Source of the DNA: Evernia prunastri
Lineage: Eukaryota > Ascomycota > Lecanoromycetes > Lecanorales > Parmeliaceae
Reading direction: 5' to 3'
Assembly (NCBI GenBank): GCA_003184365.1
Contig: NKYR01000011.1
Span: 186,001 to 250,000, forward strand
Length of the DNA stretch: 64,000 bases
Each line of letters begins with the position of its first letter. Position 1 is the first letter of the stretch. Made by a program: the position numbers and the translations under genes. A model generated the notes under the pieces. It was not told where the DNA came from and searched no databases. It was given only the letters and a program-made list of their open reading frames with translations. Of this stretch, positions 22,867 to 34,400 are shown piece after piece.

Positions 22867-24910
22867 AGGATGCATAATGAAGGAGCTGCGTAGAAAGAAT
22901 GTGTGAATGAATGATGAAAATTTGTTTCTCTCGCCCCCGGAAACACAATGCATGTGGCAGTGCTGGCTGCGAGACTTTGGTCATTTGCAGAATATTCGAA
23001 GTGCACAACGAGTATCTTGAAGGAATCAAAACACTCCGAATCATGCCGTGATGTGACAACTGAAGTCATCTTAACAAGGACAGCTTGAAAGCCTCGTCCC
23101 GGTCGCGCCAGCCCGTGTCTCAGCAAGGACAACTCAAGTTTGAAAGACTGGTATGAACAGGATGCTGGAGTAGTTGAGAGCGCAGGGCAGCACGGTAGGG
23201 AGTTGAGCCTGTACTTGCTGTGAGTTCTTCGCTCGCGTGACTGCATGTATGCCCGCCTACCAACAGCAATTTCTGATTACTTGAATTTAGAGTATGATCA
23301 CACCCTCCAGCTGCTTGCGATGCACGGCACCGTTTACTCAGTGCCACATTGTTTGGGTGATTTGGCTGGTGCGAATATCCCCAAATTATGGTGGTGAAGT
23401 TATATTATGATTTAGCATTGATTTCAGCATACAAGCCCTGTTGGCTGAGTTGGTAAATTACCACCAAATCACCACAATCAAGTAGCTTAAGCGAAAAATG
23501 GCTGCTCAACTTCAAAAGTTTACAAGCCTATTTTCCTGTCCCACACTCAACAGTGGACCCCATTGATTCGGGGGCGACTGTAGGGTGGGAATCGTTTTTA
23601 CTATTTTTGCTATTTTTTTCCTTTTTTAATCAAGAGCATAGGATCACTAAGCAGCTGGGGGTCTCGTGTTCGAATCTGGTCGGGTCTGACTTTGTTTACC
23701 CCTATTCCTCCGCCTAATTTCTTTTTTCTCTCTTCTTTTTCTTTGAGAGAGCGGCTACGTCCGCCTCCATTTTGGAAGCAGTCGTGCTCAGTTGGACATC
23801 ATCTATACTTGATGTCTCAGCTACGTATGGTACGGTTGGATTATGACATGACTCTACACGGTTTTCTTTGCCGATCTGACCGCCTCCAGGATAACGCAGC
23901 CAAATCTCCAGTCGCCACAGCCGCCGAAATATTGTGCCAGCCTCCGCTAGATACAGTATATCTGTTTGAGCCCTTCTATCTGTCTACCTCATGATCAAGT
24001 TTGTTAGAGATGACTCGCAGTGACTTCAACTTCACGAATCAACCTCACATTCGATGCAACTTACCTTAACGTCAGGACAAGATAAATGTAAACACAGTAA
24101 GATCTCAAGTTAGTACAGGTACTCTTTTCAGGTCCAGAAGACTCTTGGTGTCTAAAATAGCTTAAGTAAGTTTTACTGAATGCCTAGGAGCGAATCTCGA
24201 GTGGAGGAACCGCTCTAATGAGAGTCAAAGAAAGTGACTTGTCACCTACTTTCCGCGAAGGTCAGCCTTTGCTTCTGCCTGTGGCACACCTCGACGAAGC
24301 TACCACGCTCTTCCAAGTGCTATAACTGAATACTGCGGCTTTCTGGCTTCGTTTGTTTAGGTACCGCTATCTTGGCTGCGGTTTGAGCCCTACAGCTGTG
24401 TTGACATTTACCGATCCCCCAAGACTCCATCCATCACTAACAAGTTGCATTTGAAATTGGACAATCTAGATTCAATACAGCCGTTGTCAGATCAATAGAC
24501 TGAAAAGGAAGATTGACTCATGGCAGACAATGGCGAACTGTCGTAGACAATAAGCCGGACAATAGGGGTGGATGGGCAATGCTTGGATACTATTGAGGAA
24601 GTGAAAAATTTGAGTCCCGCCTGACCTGATCAACACTTCAACACATGAAAATTCCCATGCAAGACCGGATCTTAGTTCCGGCCCAGCCATCTTACTTGAA
24701 TCTCACTTGTGAATATTTAAACCCACAAACCTCACTGCATTTCTTTTCACCATCACACACTTGCAACTCCTTACACCATCCTTTCTCATACATTGCATAC
24801 CTTAGCTACAAGCTTTCATCTACATAAATATCATAAATACGCACAACACCCTGTCTATCTAGCTACCTCAACCTTTAACATACCTCAACTCTCATACCAC
24901 CACAGTCAAG
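22867..24910. other. intergenic; contains split tRNA-like sequence and promoter of the 24.9-kb gene
   Basis: About 2 kb without a supported protein gene. T-rich tracts occur at 23596-23628 and 23707-23744. The last 200 bases before 24911 are CA/CT-rich with little G (ACACTTGCAACTCC, ACCTCAACTCTCATACC), typical of a fungal 5' leader. A TATTTAAA-like box lies at about 24713. Confidence 0.5.
23434..23690 (+). other. tRNA-like halves separated by an insert (tRNA pseudogene or SINE relic)
   Basis: AGCCCTG at 23434-23440, followed by TTGGCTGAGTTGGTAA (an A-box and D-arm lookalike), resembles the 5' half of a tRNA. About 175 bases later, AAGAGCATAGGATCACT begins a 3'-half lookalike with GTTCGAATC (B-box, T-loop) at 23668-23676 and an end TCGGGTCT. 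The first seven and last seven bases can pair at six of seven positions. The T stem and anticodon stem pair poorly, so a functional tRNA is unlikely. The intervening 175 bases include a T-rich tract. Confidence 0.35.
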
Positions 24911-26332
24911 ATGCCCGTGAGTATCTCCACCTCTCAAGCCAACGCGGTCACCGCAACCCGCACAGTTACTAACACTCTTTCTTAGGGAGTCCTTGCTCTC
25001 TACCAGAGCTTCGCCAGCGGCCACGTTGCCCAGTGCGAGAAGAAAGGGAACGTCACGAAGATCTCACGCGACAAAGTGGAGCGTCAACTGCTCGGAGAGA
25101 TCGACAACGCCGTACTGCCCATCGAGTACAAGCTGAGCTGGTACCACGCGGTAAGTGTCTACCTAAGCTACCGTCACTGACACAACACGCAACCTTCCTG
25201 CTGATACATCTTAAACAGGTGCTCGCGTCCACGACCTTCCACGCGTTCTGGACTGACGTCGCTGTCCGCCTCGATTTGCCAGAGGCATGCACCAAGCGCT
25301 ACGCCGGAGACCAAGATCTCCTGGAGTATGAAGCGCCTATCGGTGGCGAGGACGAAGAAGAAGTCGACAACGTAGTCAAATACGAAGCCGACGACAACGT
25401 TCAACACGAGACTGACGAGGCAGTCCATGATAATCTCGCTCCAGCCACAACCATTTCCCTCACATCCACCTTCACCTCAGATGACGGCTCGGGATCAAGC
25501 AGCTCGGACACCGACAGTAGCTCCCGGTCATCCACTCCTGAGGACTGGCCCAAGCTCTCCGCGGCTGCCATTGCACCCGTTAAGCGCGTGCCGTGGTGCC
25601 CTATATGCAAAAGTACAACATAAGATCTTTACATTCATGTGCACATTCCTTAGCTAACCATTTTCCTTAGAGAGTGGCCACTTTTTTTCTGGGGCCTGCC
25701 ACACAGATGCCGAAGATGACGATGACGACGATGCTTCTGACCGTAGCTCCCAATATCCAGAGGAGGAGCATGCAGCCCGAGAGTTCGGAAGACTCCTGGG
25801 AAGAGACGAAGGACTCGCCGTCCACGATCCCCGGCGTGATGGGAGCGGGCTACATTCTCAGTACCTTGCCGACAGCTACGATGCCAAGGTCACCGCTTGG
25901 CAAGCAAAGAATGAAGGAAGAGCGCCGCCCACGCTCAAAGAAGCGGCAAAGCCCAAGGGCATCGTGAAGAATAAGGCGGCGCCAAAGAAAAAGGAGTTGA
26001 CGCCAGCGCAGCTGAAGACGGCAGCTGCCAAGACGCGTGAGCCGGCCGAGCCAAAGGCGGCCACGAAAGCCGCGGCTCAAGGAAGCCCGGCGGTCTGCAC
26101 AAAAGCGCAGGCTGACGAAGAAACGGTGCCTGCTAAGATCGCAGGTACCAAGCGGCAGTTCGTGGAGGAGGAGAGCGAGGACGATGAGGACTCCCCGGCC
26201 TCGAAGAAGGCAAAGGTTGGCGGCGCAGCGAGCGAGAACGGAGGACGCAAGAAGGCGACTCCGAAGAAGAGCGTCAAGAAAGTGAGGTTCGCGGACGAGG
26301 ACGGAGTCCCTTTGGGATCCGGCGAATACTAG
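24911..26332 (+). CDS. hypothetical nuclear protein with acidic and Lys/Ala-rich C terminus
   Basis: Four exons (24911-24916, 24986-25150, 25219-25612, 25671-26332) join in phase to 408 residues. The first coding exon is only six bases, ATGCCC, before a GTGAGT donor. Residues 1-90 form a globular helical domain (LALYQSFASGHVAQ, WYHAVLASTTFHAFW, RLDLPEACTKRY). An acidic Ser-rich linker follows, then WCPICKKSGHFFSGACH, whose CxxC...H...CH spacing could bind zinc, and a run of Asp. The last 150 residues are Lys/Ala/Pro-rich with likely nuclear localisation signals (KNKAAPKKKE, SKKAKV, RKKATPKKSVKKVRF). No known family is recognised. The composition suggests a chromatin- or nucleolus-associated role, which is inference. 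The CA-rich leader and good splice consensus support the model. Confidence 0.7.
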
Positions 26333-27000
26333 ATTGTGACACGTGAGGCGGAGGGTGAGGGGGAGGACGAGCAGGTAAGCCACCCTTCCCAGTACTGCTG
26401 TACCACATTGCTTGCTACCCGCGCACCACTGACCGGACAACTAGCAGTACAACGCATTCCTATATCAGCATACACGGACGGCGCAATTATCTTTTTCGCT
26501 CCGGCTTTTCTTTCTTCGACAGCCAGAACACGATTTCTTCCATTCCATTCCACTCGCTTCGCTTCGACACGGCGCGTTTCTTTCCACATCCTCACCATCC
26601 TCCACCCTTGCTCCTCAAGACCGCCCTGAAATCCAACCCGCCTTCCAGTTTTCTCCACGGAAACTGGTTCGGTGTCGGCTCTGGATCCCGCAAAAAGAGA
26701 TTACAGGATTCTTGTGATGGATGCACGATACATATATGGACGAATGGATGGATGGATGGATGGATGGACACCGAGTATTCCAACAAGGAGCTATGAGATC
26801 AATTCTCAGAACAGCGTTTTCATTGTACATTTACGCTCAGTGTGAGAGAAGATGGAGAGAGTTTATGTACACAGAGAAATGAACGCTCACACATACCTTA
26901 CCCACATGCATTCTTTTCCCCGTCCGTAGATACAATCGCCCTATGCAACCCATGTACAACGCCAGCTCTATGCAAAATTCTACACCCTTTAAGTCTATCA
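26333..27000. other. convergent intergenic region with GGAT microsatellite
   Basis: It lies between the 3' ends of the nuclear-protein gene (plus) and IFM1 (minus). A (TGGA)n array of about six units is at 26745-26769. No coding evidence on either strand. Confidence 0.6.
26745..26769. repeat. (TGGA)n microsatellite
   Basis: Six perfect TGGA units in the 3' flank of the nuclear-protein gene. A shorter copy of the same motif occurs near 46497. Confidence 0.9.
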
Positions 27001-30000
27001 TCATAGAGTTCTCTGCTCGGAGATCTCCTCGTAGCTCTGCACCTGATCGCCCTGCTTGAACAGCGTCCAGTTGTCAAAGCCCATGCCGCACTCGGTCCCC
27101 TTCCGCATCTCCGTCACGTCCTTCTTGACATTCTTCAGGGATGAAAGTGTGCCTGCTTCCGAGTCAGTCCCAATTTAAATCAATGGCAGAGGCGGTCCGT
27201 GGAGGAGTATTACCATCGTAGACAACCTCCTTCCCCCTCAGCACCCTGATCTTGTTATTCCTCCCAATGACACCGTTCCTAACCCGACAACCAGCGACCG
27301 GTACGGTAACTCTCCCCTTCGTATTAATCTCAAACACCTGCGCAATCTCCGCTTCGCCTAGGACCTTCTGAGTGACGATATCTGGTAGCATTTCGCTGAG
27401 CTTCGCTTTTACATCATCGACAAGCCTGTAAATGATACTCTGGTCCAGAATTCTGACATCTTTAGCTTCGGCCATGCGCTTTATGTTTCCTTCGACAGTA
27501 GTATTGAAGGATATGATATGGCCTTTAGCAACTGCTGCATGATCGATATCGAATTCAGTCACAGGGCCGACACCAGCACGCAGAATGTGAGGGCGCACTT
27601 CGCTGTTGCCGAGAGCGGAGACGGCATCGGTGACAGCTTCCACAGAACCAGAGACGTCGGCTTTAATAACGAAGAAGACTTGTTGGAAGGATGGCGTTGA
27701 AGGAGTGCGTTGCTCTTCTGTGGAAGTGGCAGCAGCATCAGGATTTGTCTTGGCGAGTTCTGCAGCTCTCTCTAACTGTTCCCGCTTTTCTTGCTCGAGA
27801 CGTCGAGCTTCGTTCACTGCGGCCATGTCGGTAGCCATTTGGGTCCGGCCGTAGGCCTCGACGCGGTAATCGATCACAGCTTTAGCTCTTTGCTCGTCAA
27901 GTGCTTGGATCACTTCGTCACCCGCGGCAGGTTGCTCGCGCCAGCCATCAATTTCAACGGGTGTCCCAGGCCCGGCAGACTTGAGCATCACGCCTGCTTC
28001 ATTTCGTATACTTCGAACTCTAGCCCAAGAGGTACCAGCGACAATAATATCGCCGGTTCCGAGGGTACCACGCCTGACAAGTACAGTAGCAACACGACCA
28101 GCTTTCTTAGTAGTAGCTTCTAATACCCAGCCTTCAGCCTGGCCATCAGTCTCGGAGCGCATATCGAGAATGTCTGCAAGGGCAACAGCAGCATCTTCTA
28201 GCTCTTCCATGCCTTGACCGGTCTTACCACTGACGCAGACGACTTGGGTCTCTCCTCCGTAGTCTTCAATCTCGACACCGTATCTAGCTAAATCTTGCTT
28301 GACTCGCTCGGCATTGGAGTCTTCTTTGTCGATTTTGTTGACCGCTACGATCATTGGAACTTTGGCTGCTTGGGCATGTCTGATGGCTTCGATGGTCTGC
28401 GGCTTTACGCTGTCGTCTGCAGCTACCACCAGGATGACGATGTCTGTGACGTTAGCTCCTCGCTGCCGCATACTGAGGAACGCTTCATGACCTGGTGTGT
28501 CCAAAAAGGTAATTACTCGTCCGCCAGGCATGGGCACGGAAAAGGCACCAATGTGCTGGGTTATCCCACCATGCTCGGAAGCTGCTACTGATGACTTTCG
28601 GAGATAGTCTAGAAGCGTGGTCTTCCCATGATCCACATGTCCCATAATGGTAACCACAGGAGGTCGAGGAGGCAACACTGATTTGTCTTCCGCTGGTGGT
28701 CTAGGAAGCAGATCTTGATTCTCGGCTTGCTGGACTATAGGCTGAAAATTAAATTCTGCTGCTACGAGTCCAGCAGTCTCTGCGTCAAGGACGTGATCAT
28801 TGTTGGTTTCCTCAAAACCAAGGTCCTTCATCTTGTAAATGAAGTCTTCAACTCTGACCTTCAAAACCCCAGCTAGATTGGAAACACTGATGAATTCGGG
28901 CAGGTAGATCGGTGTCGCTGGGGCTGTCGCCTTCTGTGCAGCCCTGGCTTTCTTTCGTTGCTCTTTACGTTCCATTCTTCGGGCCGCACGGTCTTCATCC
29001 TCCTCATCCGCATCGTCGTAGGTCGAAATCACCTTCTTGCTCTTCCTCTGTCGATCACGATCATTACCTCTAACATAAGGCGTAGAAAGGTTTTCGTAAA
29101 ATGAATGATTTGGAATGTTTTGCTCCTGTGGCTCGCGCCTAGTACGCCTTTCTTTATCGCTTGTGGAAACCTCAGTTCTTCTCGTATCCTGCTCATGTTT
29201 GGGCTCAAAGGACGATGTTTGTGTTGGTCGCTCTGTCTGATCAGAAAGATTGTGTTTAGAAGGCTCTGCAAGAGAAGGCTGCCCTTCCGCGGAGGGAGGT
29301 TCCCATCGCTTCCAACCACCTGTGGGCTTTCTTATTCTTGGTAGATCTTCTGGGAGTCTATCGGCAACTCCCTGACCGGGTACCTTGTTTTCGATGCCCT
29401 GATTTTCATTCTCTTGCGGTTTTGTTGCCGATTGCGCTCGCGAATTCACCCAATCACTCCTAGGTCTCAATATGTCATGCGCAATGGCTGTAGCTGGTTC
29501 TGCAGCTGGCGTTTGAGATTCATCAGTCTCAAAAGACCAGTGGGAAGCATCCATGGCTTTAGATGTAGCAGTCTCACATTGACCACGGAGACCTACAAAT
29601 TCGCCACCTTTCGTCTTCTCCATGCGCTCCGTCTTTTCTCGTTCGATTGCTCTTGCCCTGGTACTTGCTTCTGTGCCTCCCGAGCCCCCTTGAGTGGGGC
29701 GTTGCTCTGGCTGCGAATGCTCGTAAGAAGCGTTATGTCCTAGTTTCCTTACAAGCTTCCAATGCTTGGAGTGTTCGGCATCTTCTTGGGCAAGAGCGGA
29801 GGGAATTGGGGTCCGGCAATTACCGCAGAATTGATGCCCAGGATAATTAAATTCCTCACAATTTGCACATTGCCAAGATGGCGTAGAAGGCTTCGGGGTC
29901 TGACAATTCGAGCACTCTTTGCGTCTCCGAAAATTGTAGTGTGCACAGGAAGGACAAGACCAGTCACCGTACTGGAACTCTGGCTTCGCCGCAGACTGCG

Positions 30001-31302
30001 AAATATGGTGATCAAGCTGAGCATCGCGAACTTGACTGGATTCAGACAACGCCGTATTATTTTCATTCTCTTGCGTACCCGGTCGATGAGTATTGAGGGT
30101 TTGAACGGGTAAAGTACGCGTATTATCTTCTACAGGGACATCCTTTCTTGCTTCTGTCTCCGGTCTCGACGGATATCCTGGCACAGAAGATGCAAGCGGG
30201 GAATGGCTGATCCGATGGACAGGGAGATAAGGCTTTGGTGTAGCTTCTCTCTGGAGTGCTCGTCGCAGTGCCTGCTCTTCCAAGGTCAATTCGGTAATAC
30301 TTTCATTTTTGACCCAACCACCAAATCTAGGTATTTGTGGTTTGTGTGACTGGGTTAGTGATGGTGGTGGTGGTGATGGCGGCACTGGTATGACAGGTTT
30401 AACATCAGCCATTCGTGCACCACCATTCTCCTGCACGCTTTCGACCACTTGAGCTGCTTCAGTGGAAGCATGAATTGGGGACAAGCCAGTTCCCCAAGTC
30501 ATACGGTGGGAATCCGGCGATGCTTGGGTGGAGTCTTTTCGGGCCCCTCCCCGAAACACATCATTATCAATCGGTGGTTGTTGCGTACGTTCTATTGATG
30601 AACGTGGGATAGAACCTTCAAACTTAATTTTCCGAATACTTGGTCCTTGAATGTCTCCACTGTCGCCATTCTGTGAAAACGTAGTTTCACGAATTTGTGG
30701 TTTCCGCGTACGTTCCGTTGGTGGCCATGCGGTAGAGTCCTCAACCTTACGTGCCCGAATAGGTGGTCCTTGCCTAGCTCCATTCTCCCCATTCTGCGGA
30801 AACGTAGTCTCACGGAACGGCGGTCGTTGCGTGAGACCCCTGGACGGATGTCTAAGAATACGTGGTCCTTGCCTAGCTTCATTCTTCCCATCCTGTAAAA
30901 GTGTAATCTCAGAGATGGGTGGCTCTTGTGTAGACGTCTTTTGTAATGACTCTCTTAACGCGAGCTCCTCCGGTGTCAAGTCGCTGGGTGCTGCCGTTCG
31001 AGTCCTGGCCCAACCGCCACCGAAAGGACTTGGCGGCTGATTTCTCCAGACTGTGTCCGTATCTTGAGCATCATCTTCCTCTCTGTGTGCTACCGCAATA
31101 GCTGGCGGCTTTTGTAAAGCGTGGGTAGAGCTAAACAATCGGCGTTGAGGTCCCCTGGAAGCATGTATTGATGCAGACTGTATGCGTGTAAGACAGAAGA
31201 TGCAGACATCTTTGGCAGCTGGAATCTGGAGACAAAGTCAGCAGTATGAAAGATTCACTGGCTTGCAACAACTTGGTATACCTCCAATGCCCGGCTTCTC
31301 AT
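27001..31302 (-). CDS. IFM1: mitochondrial translation initiation factor IF-2
   Basis: Three exons (31302-31282, 31225-27214, 27152-27001) with introns of 56 and 61 nt encode 1394 residues. The factor delivers initiator tRNA to the mitochondrial ribosome in a GTP-dependent way. The leader (MRSRALE, RIQSASIHASRGPQRRLFSS) is a mitochondrial presequence. Residues about 90-230 hold degenerate repeats around the core RETTF(P/S)QNG. Two RanBP2-type zinc fingers lie at about 429-485 (WSCPSCAHYN...CSNCQTP and WQCANCEEFN...CGNCRTP). An IF2-N-like segment then precedes the GTPase: G1 GHVDHGKTT at about 869, FLDTPGHEAF, NKIDKE. The beta-barrel and C-terminal tRNA-binding domains follow. The last exon (LSSLKNVKKDV, GMGFDNWTLFKQGDQV) is required for the normal IF-2 C terminus. 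The gene shares a 194-bp head-to-head promoter with VPS41. Confidence 0.95.
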
Positions 31303-31496
31303 GCTGTGGCAGTTGCTGGAGGGGCACTTCTCATGAAGAGCGCAAATCAACAAAATCATTTAAGCTCAGGGACTTCTCCGATATGATTTAGTCTGGAAGG
31401 AGCCTAGCAGCTAGGGTTAGGGCTGCCCGATGGAGGATTCTCCGCAACGGGCACCCTGTCGTTCTTCCTCGTTCAAGAGTTAAGTGATCTTTCTCC
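31303..31496. promoter_or_regulatory. compact bidirectional promoter between IFM1 and VPS41
   Basis: Only 194 bases separate the two start codons, so both transcripts must initiate inside or very near this segment. It contains TAGGGTTAGGGCTG at about 31412-31425, a GT-rich element resembling a telomere-repeat or Tbf1-type site. No clear TATA box is visible. Confidence 0.6.
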
Positions 31497-34400
31497 ATGG
31501 CTTCGGAGGCCGGAGAGGCTGATCAGGACGAAAGTGTCGATGAAGAGGAGTCAACTTTTGTCAGCAACGGCAATCCCGAGACCGATGATGGGGACGTCGA
31601 AGGAGAAGCTTCAGAGGAAGAGGAGGACGAAGAACCGCGCTTGAAGTACGCATCTTTGACGGCTCATCTCAAGCCGGTCTACCGAAATGGCGACGCCACA
31701 AGCACATTCCTAGTTGCAGGCGACAAGATGGTGGGTCGTCCCCTTGCCATTCCTCGCGCTCGAACGGAATTCTGACAGGCGCCTTAGATCATAGGCACAC
31801 ACAACGGGAACATAGTGAGCTTTCGACTTAACAAGAAGTCTTTACGCCTGCTGACTGAGTTCCGTAGCATGTGCTGTCCGTGCCTTCGCTGAAGCCCATC
31901 CGGGTCTACCATGCTCACACAGCATCTGTCACGAGCATCTCCATATCTCCTTTCCCGCCTCCACTGGCAGTTACAAAACTGGACGCCGTGAACAGAGTTG
32001 CTTCTGAGCATAGAGGATCTCCTAGACCTTCTACGCCTAAAGGTAACGAGGATTCGCCCTCCTCAAAGGCCTCGCAGCAACAGCCCGTCCCACTCACACC
32101 TTCAAATATGATTTACATCGCCTCTTCTTCTATAGACGGAAACGTGTGTGTTGCATCTTTGACAGATCCCAAAGACGTTCAGTTAAGGAACTTTGGCCGT
32201 CCAGTACAGACGGTCTCCCTGTCCCCTGATTACAAAGTCGATCGATCTTACCTGTCCGGCGGCATGGCTGGCAATCTCGTGTTGACAGTAGGAGGACGGT
32301 CGGGGACTAGCTCCACCTCGACAACTACTGGTAGTGCTGCTGCCTCAGCCTCTGGATGGCTTGGCGTAATAGGCATAGGAGGAAACACTGGGAGAGATCA
32401 GATTCTTCATTCTGGGGAGGGAGCCATAAGCACCATCAAGTGGTCGTTGTCCGGAAAGCACATTGTATGGGTCAACGAACAAGGTATCAAGATTATGCGG
32501 TCGACCTTGCATCTTGAGACTGGAGAAAGCGAACTCGCTTGGAAAAGGATCAGCCATATTGATCACCCAAATCGCCCGGGCTGGGATGAGATGGCAGGAA
32601 TTTGGAAAGCGCATGTCGAGTGGATAGATGAAGCGGGACTTGAATCTGACAACGGGTATCCAACCTCTAATGGGTTGTTGGAGAAGCTTCGGGACCCTCC
32701 AGATCTTGAACGCCTAAAGGTACCGCAGAAAAGCAGGCGCACCGAGAAGCTAGTAGTGGGATGGTCCGGCACCATATGGATCATCAATGTCCACCCTAGA
32801 GGGACGGGCGTTGGCAAGGAGATTGGTCAAAGTAAGCTAGGACGCGCAGAAGTTGTCACGATGTACGAGTATGACACACTGGAAGACTTTCGAGCCCCGA
32901 ATTAACGTGTGCTAGTTTACGAATCGACTGTATTATATCTGGAGTTTCGCTATATACCCCAAATTTGCTTCTTGTACTTGCATATATCACACCAGAGGAC
33001 ACTTCTTCCAATTCAACAGAGACGAAGCCGGGAAGGCATCGGCGCAAGAATGCGCTTCAACCTGAGATGAGGATCATCGACATTACGACGAAGGAGGAAG
33101 TCAGCGTGGCTGACACTCTCAATATGAGCCGGTTCGAAAGTTTGTCACCAACAGACTACCACCTGGGAGTTCTTCCCGCAATGCGCATTTCCAGCAAAGC
33201 CACGGCGCAAAGAGGTGCATTCGAAGCCATCGGGGGCGGCATCGAAGCCATCGGAGGTGGTATCTGGGATGCTACTATGTATCCAGCTCGGCTTTTCAGT
33301 AGCTCCGTAAGCGTTCGCAGCGGTGGAAGTCCGGGGTCGAGCGTCAAGGCTGCTAGCGATGCAGATACCAAGGCCAATTTTACTTCGGCCCAAATGAGCG
33401 AAATACCCAATCCAGCTACCTTAGCCCATGGAATGAAGATCTTCATCCATAGTCCTTACGACTGTGTCATTGCGACGAAGCCGTCACTTTCCGACCATCT
33501 TCTATGGCTAGATACCCATAATATGTACGAAGACGCATGGTACTTGCTGGACCGGAACCCAGAAGCGGTCCATGGCCAGTCAGACAAAGCATCAGACAGC
33601 CCTTCAAGCACACCAACCAAAACGGAGGGCAGCCTCATTGACTTCTTTGCAGATGACAGCTCTCAGACTACCATTTCAGGCCAGCGGAATCTGAACTCGC
33701 AAGCTGAGAAGGAGAAACGTCGAATTGGGGATAAATGGGTGAAGCAGCTCATATCGAAAGAAGACTGGAGCAAAGCTGGACGCATTTGTGGCCAGGTCCT
33801 CAACACGTCTTCCAGCTGGGAGCATTGGGTATGGGTTTTTGCCCAAGCCAACAAATATGAAGAAATCTCTCCACACATACCTACGTCACAGCTTCGGCCT
33901 CCGCTGCCTTCCCTCGTCTACGAGCTTATGCTGGGCCACTATGTCCAGACGGACCGGCTACGCCTCCAAGAGCTCCTTGAGAGATGGGCTCCAGAGCTGT
34001 TCGATGCTGGGGTAATCATCGAAGCAATCCAAAGCAAGCTCAAAGCAGGGGACGTCCGCGAAGATTCGACCGAAGATGGCGAAACAGGTCGAGATTGGCG
34101 AATTCTAATGGAAAGTCTTGCAAGATTATACCTCGCCAATGGTCAACCCAGGAGGGCTTTATCCTGCTACATCCGTCTCCAGGACGCAGATGCGACTATG
34201 TCGCTTATAGCCGAATACCATCTAGTCTCGGCAGTCTCGGACGACATTACCGGCTTCATCCTTCTCCGTGTCAGCAAAGCCCAGCAAAAATCCGCCCCAC
34301 TTTCCGAACTCTCCACCGCAACACTTGAACCTATCCGCCTCCTCGTCGCTGAAGCCCATCACGGCATCGTGCAACCTGAGACCGTCGTTCAGCAACTCGA

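Noticed and set aside
25850..26440. 196-codon minus-strand Leu/Arg-rich frame
   Set aside because: It is the antisense shadow of the Lys/Ala-rich C terminus of the nuclear protein, whose exon chain and splice sites are clear.
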